Source of the DNA: Alishewanella tabrizica
GTDB taxonomy: Bacteria; Pseudomonadota; Gammaproteobacteria; Enterobacterales; Alteromonadaceae
NCBI RefSeq assembly: GCF_014652375.1
Contig: NZ_BMYR01000007.1
Span: 124,001 to 188,000 of the forward strand
Direction: 5' to 3'
DNA: 64,000 bases
Shown here: one piece after another, positions 1 to 7,199 of the stretch
Numbering within the stretch: the stretch's first letter is position 1
Layout of the letters: each line of letters opens with the position of its first letter
The notes under the pieces: model-generated
The model's database searches: none
What the model was told of the DNA's origin: nothing
The model's input: the letters and a program-made list of their open reading frames with translations, nothing else
Position numbers and translations under genes: made by a program

Positions 1-36
1 GTGATCGACCTATTAAAGTAAGCGTTAGGATGTGCC

Positions 37-55
37 GGGTTACCAAACGTAACCC
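37..55. other. Small perfect inverted repeat (stem-loop)
   Basis: Seven-base arms GGGTTAC and GTAACCC flank a five-base loop. No T-run follows on either strand, so it is not a standard intrinsic terminator. The first 21 bases can be read as the end of a gene entering from the left (VIDLLK then TAA), in which case the hairpin would lie just after that gene. That reading is too short to support. Confidence 0.35.
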
Positions 56-62
56 AGCAATA

Positions 63-134
63 TTAACTACATGATTTACTAAATGATTAACTACATGATT
101 AACGGCATGGTTACTGGCATTATTAACGACAAGA
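63..134. repeat. Six tandem 12-bp degenerate repeats
   Basis: Six successive 12-base units fit the pattern TTAACTACATGA; units 1 and 3 are identical and the others differ by a few bases. A seventh partial unit begins at 135. The array lies about 30 bases beyond the end of the leftward EF-hand-like gene and does not form an open frame of note. Confidence 0.75.
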
Positions 135-165
135 TTAAATGCCAGCCACCAAGCCAAGCTATACA

Positions 166-2298
166 CTAACCGGGCGTTGCCCCTAATTGTTGTAACAGCA
201 CCACGCCAACTACCACAATGGCAATAACCACTAAAACCAGCGGCCAACGGCTTTTCTTCTCTGCATAAGGATCATGCAATGAGCGTTTAGCGCCAGCAGG
301 AAGATGGGCTAAACCGGTTAGTGCTGCGCCAAAGGGTAAATTGATTTTAGCGCGCGTATTCATCGCCCAGCCATTCGCATCTAGTAAGGGGCCTAAATTG
401 CGTCGACGCAACGTTAAAAACGCCATTAACATTGAGGGGGTGGAAATGGCCAGCATCACGCCAATAAACACCAAGGGGATCTGCCACCAGAAAAGGGTAA
501 ACAACCCAGCAACGATAGCCGCTAACGCAGTACCCAAGGCCCCTATTGCCATACCAAAAGCGGCAAAAATACCGGCAAATTTAGCAATATCAAAGTTGCT
601 GGGGGCCGCAGCAGGCGCCGCCACGGAATCGGCTACGCCACTGGTGGTTTTCGCTTCTATTTCTTTATCACGCGAGGCAGCAAATTTTTGCACCTGCGCT
701 TCAATAAATGCAGCCATACGGCGGTAAGGTGACCAAAACGCTTGGCGGATACTGACAGGCTGTGCCACTACTTTGGTTACACTGGCACGCCAATCTCGAC
801 CTTTGCGATCATAGAATATGCCATTACGCCCAGATACCATCAATTCATCAACATCACCTGCCGTTAAGGCGGCAACAATATTAATTGGCGCCTCGCCCTG
901 ACGCACACACGTGCAATATACCAAATAACAGCCACTAAAGGGCGCCATGGTGGCATGACGTGCCAAATCTGCAACCTGCAATACAAGCTCACAGCTGCGT
1001 TGATCAAGATATAAGGTACCGGCTTGGAAAATGGCTTTGGTCTCGCCTTGATAAAAATCGCTAAAGGAGACGAAATTACGCAGTAAGGTAACAAGATCAC
1101 GTTGATAACGCACTAACTGCTCTAAAGCCGCTAAGTTATCGGCAAAGGTGCTTGCTGCTAAATCAGCCGTGATTAAAGCCTGCAGTGCCAGCTGGCCATC
1201 ACTGGCTAAAATCTCTTGTATACGCGTTAAGCCAAGGGTGTGTAATGCCGAATCTGGCTTTTGAGCCATCCAATTACGCCATGCGGCTAGCTGTGTTGAT
1301 ACCTGTTGCCAATCGGAGTACGTGAGCTCGGTACAGGTTTTTCCTAATAGCGGCGTTAAAACCTTGGCGCTAAATTGCGCGATTTTTTCAGCCCAAGCTG
1401 GATTTACCCCCGTGGTGAGCGATAACGGTTTGTCTGCCGCAATCGCAGATAGCGGTAAATCTGCAATGTCTTGATCTGCGCCAGCAACAACGCGATTAGC
1501 TAGCGCATCATATAAACCGGCTACAGGGTTTAAGCTGTCTACCGCACGTGCATCAAAGGCCGCTAACTGACAACGTACAAAATAATCATTAATTTTGGCG
1601 TTTACCGATTCAAAAATCGCTACGGCTTCAGCCGTTTCACCCGCCAAAGGACATAATTGCCCTTCACTTTCGGTAAAGGCTGTATGCCAAGCCGCAACAT
1701 GCTCGGCTTGCTGCCAAAACTGGGTCAGCGTATCCTGATTAACCCCTACCCCGCCACTGCGATCCGCTACGCCACCTTGTGTGCTGATGATATCTACCAT
1801 CAGCTGCTGTAGCACGGGATCGGTGGTGAGCTCTGGCATAATCACGCCATCACCATTAAAGTGATCGGCCGAAAACAACCGGGTGCTGTCCTGTAAGTCA
1901 GCCACTTGTATCAACTGATCAGCGTCTTTACCAGAATACGCCAGCACTTGGCGCGCCGCCTCTTTGATCCCTGCCCCTACACTGTCATGTTCAGCAATAC
2001 TGCTCAGTGGCAATCCCGGTGCGGCAAACATAACGTCGGCATTAGTTAAGCGTTCGCAACTAAACCGTACCGCCGCCAAAATCTCAGGTACGCGAATTTG
2101 GCCATCACCATCTTGATCCATGATCGCCAAGGTTTTATCGTCAAATTCTAAGCCGGTGGTAGGACAATTAAGCACGGTCCATAGTTTTGGATCTAACAGC
2201 GCTAGATGCTGTAAATCTGCCGCAGTGGTAATAGCGACTTGATCAAAGCCGCCAGAACGAAAAAAACGCCATTGATGCGCTGAGGTCGAAGTAGACAA
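166..2298 (-). CDS. Large membrane-anchored protein with two EF-hand-like loops
   Basis: I do not recognise a characterised homologue. The 710-residue protein has two calcium-binding-type loops near its N-terminus: DQDGDGQIRVPE (residues 61-72) and DHFNGDGVIMPE (145-156). Both carry acidic or amide residues at positions 1, 3, 5 and 12, as in canonical EF-hand loops. A long helical, hydrophilic middle follows. The C-terminus has hydrophobic segments near 575-600, 605-625 and a final one near 685-705 followed by a short polar tail. No export signal is visible. The start is TTG, chosen because AAGGAG lies about eight bases upstream. It is transcribed away from nagB and looks like a single-gene unit. 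Calcium sensing at the membrane is inference only. Confidence 0.85.
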   Translation of the reverse strand: MSTSTSAHQWRFFRSGGFDQVAITTAADLQHLALLDPKLWTVLNCPTTGLEFDDKTLAIMDQDGDGQIRVPEILAAVRFSCERLTNADVMFAAPGLPLSSIAEHDSVGAGIKEAARQVLAYSGKDADQLIQVADLQDSTRLFSADHFNGDGVIMPELTTDPVLQQLMVDIISTQGGVADRSGGVGVNQDTLTQFWQQAEHVAAWHTAFTESEGQLCPLAGETAEAVAIFESVNAKINDYFVRCQLAAFDARAVDSLNPVAGLYDALANRVVAGADQDIADLPLSAIAADKPLSLTTGVNPAWAEKIAQFSAKVLTPLLGKTCTELTYSDWQQVSTQLAAWRNWMAQKPDSALHTLGLTRIQEILASDGQLALQALITADLAASTFADNLAALEQLVRYQRDLVTLLRNFVSFSDFYQGETKAIFQAGTLYLDQRSCELVLQVADLARHATMAPFSGCYLVYCTCVRQGEAPINIVAALTAGDVDELMVSGRNGIFYDRKGRDWRASVTKVVAQPVSIRQAFWSPYRRMAAFIEAQVQKFAASRDKEIEAKTTSGVADSVAAPAAAPSNFDIAKFAGIFAAFGMAIGALGTALAAIVAGLFTLFWWQIPLVFIGVMLAISTPSMLMAFLTLRRRNLGPLLDANGWAMNTRAKINLPFGAALTGLAHLPAGAKRSLHDPYAEKKSRWPLVLVVIAIVVVGVVLLQQLGATPG

Positions 2299-2468
2299 GT
2301 TTCTGCTCCTTGCAGGGGGTTAGTTACACTCAGCATAATGCAGCTTAGTAAAGCTTGCCATGGCTAAATTAAAAAAAGGTTATTTACGAACTATCTTTGT
2401 ATTCTCAATTGCATATTGTTCTTTGGGCTAGTATCAAAAACCTGTTTAGATAAAATCTCAATGCAAAA

Positions 2469-2482
2469 TGACAGCGTTGTCA
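2469..2482. promoter_or_regulatory. NagR operator upstream of nagB
   Basis: The 14-base palindrome TGACAGCGTTGTCA lies 86 bases before the nagB start. The same sequence occurs at 7097-7110, and its reverse-complement form at 12866-12879. LacI-family regulators bind palindromes with a central CG like this one, and the NagR reported for Alteromonadales recognises a very similar sequence. Assignment to the NagR encoded at 13263 is inference from co-localisation. Confidence 0.85.
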
Positions 2483-2568
2483 ATTGTGTTTAGTTCTGCT
2501 ACATTAGCGGTGTTGCGTCGGCTTAAAAAGCCACGTTATTTTTTTACAGGTGGCACAGGAGCACTATT

Positions 2569-3360
2569 ATGCAAGTTGTGATAAAACCCGATGCAGCTGC
2601 GGTAGCCAAGTATGGCGCGGCAATTTTTATCCAGCAAATTGTGACAAAACCTGATTCCGTTCTAGGGCTGGCAACAGGCTCGACTCCCCTGGCGTTGTAT
2701 CAGCAACTGATTGATGCATATCGCGTGGAAAGTGTATCGTTTAAACAGGTTAAAACCTTTAATTTGGACGAATATCTTGGGCTTGCTGCTGATCATCCGC
2801 AAAGCTACCGCTATTTTATGCAGCAACACTTGTTTAACCATATTGATATTCGAATAGAACACACCGCGGTACCCAATGGTAATGCGCCTGATCCACTTCA
2901 CGCCTGTAACGACTACGAGCGGCAAATTACTGCTGCAGGCGGTATAGATTTGCAACTCTTAGGGCTGGGTCGCAATGGCCATATTGGTTTTAATGAACCC
3001 TCCTCGGGTTTGCAATCGCGCACTCGCATTAAAACGCTAACTGCTGCAACGATTGCGGATAATGCTCGCTTTTTTCAACCTAACGAATATCAGCCGCATC
3101 TGGCCATCACCATGGGTATCGGCACCATTCTTGATGCGCGCAAAGTAGTGTTACTTGCAACGGGCAGTGCAAAAGCAGCAGCCGTTAAAGCGATGATTGA
3201 AGGGCCGTTAAGCGCGAGTTGTCCCGCTTCAGCGCTTCAGCTACATCAACATGCGGTAATTGTTATTGATGAAGCTGCCGCGTCAGAATTGACTGATATG
3301 GCGTTTTATCAACATATAGAGCGGGAAAACGAGGCGTTATTACGCCAGCTTAAACGATAA
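2569..3360 (+). CDS. nagB: Glucosamine-6-phosphate deaminase
   Basis: Converts glucosamine-6-phosphate to fructose-6-phosphate and ammonia, the last step that feeds GlcNAc into glycolysis. At 263 residues it is full length. Hallmarks are LGLATGSTP (32-40, phosphate loop), NLDEYLGL with D67 and E68, and the active-site stretch [10 protein letters not shown] with H138 and E143. The E. coli enzyme has Asp where N136 sits; the NGH form is the normal one in Bacillus-type NagB, so this is not damage. A ribosome site (CAGGAGC) precedes the ATG. The gene stands alone on the plus strand behind its own NagR operator and converges with nagP across a shared terminator. Confidence 0.96.
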   Translation: MQVVIKPDAAAVAKYGAAIFIQQIVTKPDSVLGLATGSTPLALYQQLIDAYRVESVSFKQVKTFNLDEYLGLAADHPQSYRYFMQQHLFNHIDIRIEHTAVPNGNAPDPLHACNDYERQITAAGGIDLQLLGLGRNGHIGFNEPSSGLQSRTRIKTLTAATIADNARFFQPNEYQPHLAITMGIGTILDARKVVLLATGSAKAAAVKAMIEGPLSASCPASALQLHQHAVIVIDEAAASELTDMAFYQHIERENEALLRQLKR

Positions 3361-3395
3361 TAATGTGACAATACTTGCTCACCTATCCAGATAAT

Positions 3396-3417
3396 AGCCG
3401 CCATAAGCTTGGCGGCT
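3396..3417. terminator. Bidirectional terminator between nagB and nagP
   Basis: The hairpin AGCCGCCA-taagct-TGGCGGCT is followed by TTTATC on the plus strand, and ATTATC follows on the minus strand. It sits in the short gap between two convergent genes, so it can end both. The T-runs are short, which lowers certainty. Confidence 0.65.
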
Positions 3418-3432
3418 TTATCTAAAACCCTC

Positions 3433-4767
3433 TTACCACTGCCGCAATTTATGTCCTTTAAACGCATAAAATAGAATGAATAAATAACACGGAACTAAAA
3501 TCCAATAGGCGGCCTGACTGTTACCCGACGATTCTGCCAAATAACCATAAGTAAGGGGTAATACCGCTCCCCCAGCAATACCCATAATCAACATGGCCGA
3601 ACCTGTTGCAGTGAGCTTACCTAAACCAGCCAGTGCTAACGGCCATACCGCTGGCCATACCAATGCGTTAGCTAACCCTAACAGCGCTACAAAAAATACG
3701 GTATCAGGCACTAAGGGTACCCCTAGCCATCCTAAGACAAGGTGTGACAACTGCACGCTGTCAGCGGATGCGAATAAAACGCCGAAACTAAACAACAAGC
3801 CAAAAATAGCGGATAACTGTAGCGCTAAGGTTTGTGACAAATAACGAGGGATTAATGACACCCCCAAAATGTAGCCAACGACCATAAAGCTCATGGTATA
3901 GGAGGTGAGAATACCAAAATGTGCCACACCAAGTTGGCTACCGTACAAACCAATGGTATCGCCAGCAATCACTTCGACACCGACATAACAGAATAATGCC
4001 ACCACACCCAATACCAGCTGTGGATAAGCTAATGCAGCTTTGATGTAGCCTTTACGCTTTGTTTCTGCCCCTTCCTGCTCTGGTAACTCAGGTAAAGGCG
4101 CAAACCATATAAATACCGCTAACAGTAACAGCGCTCCTGTCATATAAACGTAAGGTAAAACCAACCGAGCCGATAACGCGGCTAACTGCAATTCCCGCTC
4201 AGTAGCGGTTAATAATGCAAGGGCTTCGGCAGAGAACTGTTCAATGTCACTGAGCACTAAAGCCGCAAAAACTACCGGTACAACGATCCCTGCAGCTTTA
4301 TTAACTAACCCCATAATACTGATGCGCATGGCGGCACTTTCGTGCGGACCAATACACACGATGTAGGGATTGGTAGCGGTTTGCAGAATGGTTAAGCCGG
4401 TTCCTAGCGTGAAAAGCGCTAACAAGAAAAGCGGATACCATGCGCTTTGTGCCGCGGGTATAAACAATAATGCCCCCACGGCCATAATTAATAAGCCCGC
4501 TAGCATGCCTTTTTTATAACCCAGTACATTTAGTAAAAACGACATAGGTAAGGCCATTACCGTGTAAGCGATATAAAAAGCGAACGTGACGAGCAAGGCC
4601 TGAAACTCATTTAGCTCACACACAATTTGCAAAAAGGGGATCAGTGCTCCATTTAACCAGGTTACAAAACCAAATATAAAAAACAAAATACCGATAATGA
4701 GCATGGGGGTTAGCGTGGATGGCTGACGCTGCGATGTGAGAGTATTTTCCATTGTTCGTCCTGTCAA
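3433..4767 (-). CDS. nagP: NagP-type GlcNAc permease, MFS family
   Basis: A 444-residue integral membrane protein with about twelve hydrophobic segments, of the FucP/GluP-like sugar/proton symporter branch of the major facilitator superfamily. Recognisable pieces are FGFVTWLNGALIPFLQI in the first helix and the TATNPYIVCIGP stretch typical of this branch. NagP of Shewanella-like bacteria imports N-acetylglucosamine across the inner membrane. Its place directly downstream of the nag kinase and nagA genes supports that substrate. A 142-base gap separates it from nagA and contains an unusual inverted repeat, so it may be partly independent of the kinase-nagA transcript. The ATG used begins MTGRTMENTL; a second Met at residue 6 is also possible. 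Confidence 0.9.
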   Translation of the reverse strand: MTGRTMENTLTSQRQPSTLTPMLIIGILFFIFGFVTWLNGALIPFLQIVCELNEFQALLVTFAFYIAYTVMALPMSFLLNVLGYKKGMLAGLLIMAVGALLFIPAAQSAWYPLFLLALFTLGTGLTILQTATNPYIVCIGPHESAAMRISIMGLVNKAAGIVVPVVFAALVLSDIEQFSAEALALLTATERELQLAALSARLVLPYVYMTGALLLLAVFIWFAPLPELPEQEGAETKRKGYIKAALAYPQLVLGVVALFCYVGVEVIAGDTIGLYGSQLGVAHFGILTSYTMSFMVVGYILGVSLIPRYLSQTLALQLSAIFGLLFSFGVLFASADSVQLSHLVLGWLGVPLVPDTVFFVALLGLANALVWPAVWPLALAGLGKLTATGSAMLIMGIAGGAVLPLTYGYLAESSGNSQAAYWILVPCYLFILFYAFKGHKLRQW

Positions 4768-4799
4768 ATATGCTTAATTTTTTTAGTTGCTGTTTAAAT

Positions 4800-4847
4800 G
4801 CGGTTATCGTGGTAGTTAATAGATTTTAGGGTTATCACGATAATCGC
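4800..4847. repeat. Twelve-base inverted repeat upstream of nagP
   Basis: The arms GCGGTTATCGTG (4800-4811) and CACGATAATCGC (4836-4847) are complementary at 11 of 12 positions across a 24-base spacer. It lies between the nagA stop and the nagP start on the minus strand. There is no T-run, so it may be an operator, an RNA hairpin or a processing site. It bears no resemblance to the NagR palindrome. Confidence 0.5.
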
Positions 4848-4909
4848 TGTTGTTGTTTTGTCGCTGTATTAAGTCGTTTTATTTTTAACCATCGTTTTGA
4901 CTGTACCGC

Positions 4910-6028
4910 TTAACTAGGCTGCGGGTTATTTCCTGCAATCCAGCACTGTTGAACCTGACCATGCGCATCAAGCAACACACAATCTGCCGCATAGCCCGGT
5001 AATAAGTATCCACGCTGTGCTGCCACACCTAAGGCTTGCGCTGGGTACAGCGACGCCATCCGATATGCTTCCGCAGGGGCAACATCTAGGGTTGTAATGG
5101 CATAGCGCACTGCAGCCGCCATATCGAGTACGGAGCCCGCTAATGCCCCTGCTTCGTTAGTAAGCTTGTTGCCATCGCGACGTACTTTGCCGCTAAAAAA
5201 TGCGAACTCTGTTTCATCAGTGCCAACCGGTGACATTGCGTCGGTCACAATTAATGCCTTACCTTTTGGCTTAGCTAATAATGCGAGTTTTGCAACCAGT
5301 GGATGCATATGCAAACCATCTAAAATTAAGCCGCACCAGCTGTGTTCATCAGTTAGCGCCACGCCAACCATACCGGGTTCACGAGAAGTTAGTGGCGACA
5401 TGGCATTGTATAAATGGGTAAAGCCACAAGCGCCAGCAGCCAGTGCTTGCTGCACAGTGGCGGCATCGGCGTTAGAATGCCCTAACCATACACGGACACC
5501 GGCGGCGGTTAATTGGGCTATCTGTGTTGGTGACACGTTTTCTGGTGCGACCGTTAGTAAGCGTATGCCTAAATCAGAGCGGCTATAAAGGGCTAATTCC
5601 TGTTCGGAAATGCCGCGAATGTGTTGCTCTGGGTGCACACCTTTTTTGGGTACCGATAAGTGTGGCCCCTCAAAATGTACGCCAATAATACCTGGCTCTT
5701 TTTGCGCGATAGCTAACGCAATCACATCAGCACAGCGCTGCATTACAGCCAGATCGTCGGTGATCAATGTAGGGAGCATCGCCGTTGTTCCATACTGGCT
5801 ATGTGCTCGCATCATGCGCTGCAAGGTAGTGTATTCAGGCGCAGTATTAAACAACACGCCCCCCCCACCGTTAACTTGTAAATCAATAAAACCTGGGACA
5901 AGCGTTCCTGATAATACTGCACCAGAACTGGGTTGAACGGCTTGGATCACGCCATGCGCAATCGTTATCTCTACATGCTCGAGCCATTCTTCACCAGTAA
6001 ATAACCGCTCAACGGCAATACGTTGCAT
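4910..6028 (-). CDS. nagA: N-acetylglucosamine-6-phosphate deacetylase
   Basis: Removes acetate from GlcNAc-6-phosphate to give glucosamine-6-phosphate, the substrate of NagB. It is a 372-residue amidohydrolase of usual length. Visible motifs are GFIDLQVNG (47-54), the metal ligand E120 in HFEGPHL, H184 in LGHSNAD, H205 in GFTHLYNAM, and the catalytic D263 in VTDAMSPVG. Substrate-contacting H240 lies in DGLHMHP. The start codon lies two bases after the end of the upstream kinase gene, so the two are surely co-transcribed, probably from the NagR-controlled promoter near 7100. Confidence 0.96.
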   Translation of the reverse strand: MQRIAVERLFTGEEWLEHVEITIAHGVIQAVQPSSGAVLSGTLVPGFIDLQVNGGGGVLFNTAPEYTTLQRMMRAHSQYGTTAMLPTLITDDLAVMQRCADVIALAIAQKEPGIIGVHFEGPHLSVPKKGVHPEQHIRGISEQELALYSRSDLGIRLLTVAPENVSPTQIAQLTAAGVRVWLGHSNADAATVQQALAAGACGFTHLYNAMSPLTSREPGMVGVALTDEHSWCGLILDGLHMHPLVAKLALLAKPKGKALIVTDAMSPVGTDETEFAFFSGKVRRDGNKLTNEAGALAGSVLDMAAAVRYAITTLDVAPAEAYRMASLYPAQALGVAAQRGYLLPGYAADCVLLDAHGQVQQCWIAGNNPQPS

Positions 6029-6030
6029 TG

Positions 6031-6990
6031 TTATGTCTCCAAAATATAGGGGGATATCCCCGCATGACTGTTAATAACCGTGCTGCTGCCAGCACGTTGA
6101 TCTGCAGTCTTTGCAAACCAGATAGCGCCAAATTCAGGTGGCTGGCATGCGGGGACTAATAATGCACGAATGTGTGTATCTAAGTAAGGTATTAGCTTGG
6201 GGGCTAATCCACCTATTAAGGTGATTGCCGGTGGTTCGAGCACTAATAATCTTTTGGCAATGGCGTTTACGTGACTTGCCCCTTCTGCAATAATTTGCAG
6301 CGCTTGTACATCCTGTTGTTCGGCAGCATCAAACACTAGAGGCGCTAAACGCGCATACTCGGTGGCCGAAGCATGCATAAAATGCGTCGCCAGCGCGACC
6401 GTATCAGTAATGCCGAGCGCTTGCTGCAATAATTCCGTCATGCGGGTTGGCGCCAATAAACCATCTTTACTTCTTAAAACTCGCTGTAATAATTGTAAAC
6501 CAAACCACGCGCCGCTACCGCTATCGCCGTAGGGGAAACCATGCCCCCCCACTTCCAACACTTGTCCTTTTACCGCCGCCAAACCACAAGAGCCAGTACC
6601 ACAAATGATCACTGCACCATCTCGGCCCTGATGCGCACCAATGCAGGCAGCGTGCAAATCGCTCGTTAAATGCAGTGCTGCAAATGGATGCTGCCAAGTA
6701 CTAAAGAGCTGATGATATTTTGGGATGTTCACCCCCGCTAATCCGGCACCTACTGTAAGGCTACCAATAACGGAGGCCGGTAACGCAGCCTGCTCAAGAG
6801 CCTGATAGGTCGCATCTAAAATAGATTGCGTCGTTAACTCCATACCACGTAATGGGTTGGCTGGCCCACCCAAACCTTTACCTAGTACGGTTGCTGAGGC
6901 ATCAGTTAACACAACCTGGCATTTACTCCCTCCCCCATCAATACCTAAATAATAGGGCTGCTTTACTGGCGCTATGCTGGACATCAGCAC
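6031..6990 (-). CDS. nagK: N-acetylglucosamine kinase, BadF/BadG ATPase family
   Basis: Phosphorylates intracellular GlcNAc to GlcNAc-6-phosphate, needed because NagP imports the free sugar. The 319-residue protein has the family's N-terminal phosphate loop YLGIDGGGSKCQ (14-25) and the second phosphate-binding loop IICGTGSCG in mid-protein, with a further Gly-rich TLIGGLAPKL near the C-terminus. It is of the BadF/BadG/BcrA/BcrD type rather than the ROK type of E. coli NagK, so the symbol describes function. It is first in the leftward kinase-nagA-nagP group and divergent from the hexosaminidase gene. A second in-frame Met at residue 3 could be the real start. Confidence 0.9.
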   Translation of the reverse strand: MLMSSIAPVKQPYYLGIDGGGSKCQVVLTDASATVLGKGLGGPANPLRGMELTTQSILDATYQALEQAALPASVIGSLTVGAGLAGVNIPKYHQLFSTWQHPFAALHLTSDLHAACIGAHQGRDGAVIICGTGSCGLAAVKGQVLEVGGHGFPYGDSGSGAWFGLQLLQRVLRSKDGLLAPTRMTELLQQALGITDTVALATHFMHASATEYARLAPLVFDAAEQQDVQALQIIAEGASHVNAIAKRLLVLEPPAITLIGGLAPKLIPYLDTHIRALLVPACQPPEFGAIWFAKTADQRAGSSTVINSHAGISPYILET

Positions 6991-7096
6991 TCCTTCACTT
7001 GCTGTTAAAATGGCTCATGTACTGTGCTACTCAGTCGCGACTTTATTCTGGATATGTGCTGAATTAGCTTGACATCCATACAGTGCTCTGAGAAAT

Positions 7097-7110
7097 TGAC
7101 AGCGTTGTCA
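7097..7110. promoter_or_regulatory. NagR operator between kinase and hexosaminidase genes
   Basis: TGACAGCGTTGTCA is identical to the site upstream of nagB. It lies in the 209-base gap between two divergent genes, 107 bases before the kinase start and 90 bases before the hexosaminidase start. One repressor site could therefore control both directions. Confidence 0.85.
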
Positions 7111-7199
7111 TTTTTTCAGCATATCGCAATTACAGCAAATAACAAGCGCCTTATTTAAAACAAGCGCATTTTTTTTAGCAACAGCGGAGATATCTGCAA

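Noticed and set aside
1..21. Possible end of an upstream plus-strand gene (VIDLLK, stop)
   Set aside because: Six codons are too few to support a gene call.
2569..3360. NagB with Asn in place of a catalytic-loop Asp
   Set aside because: The NGHIGFNEP form is the usual one in Bacillus-type NagB, so it is not evidence of inactivation.
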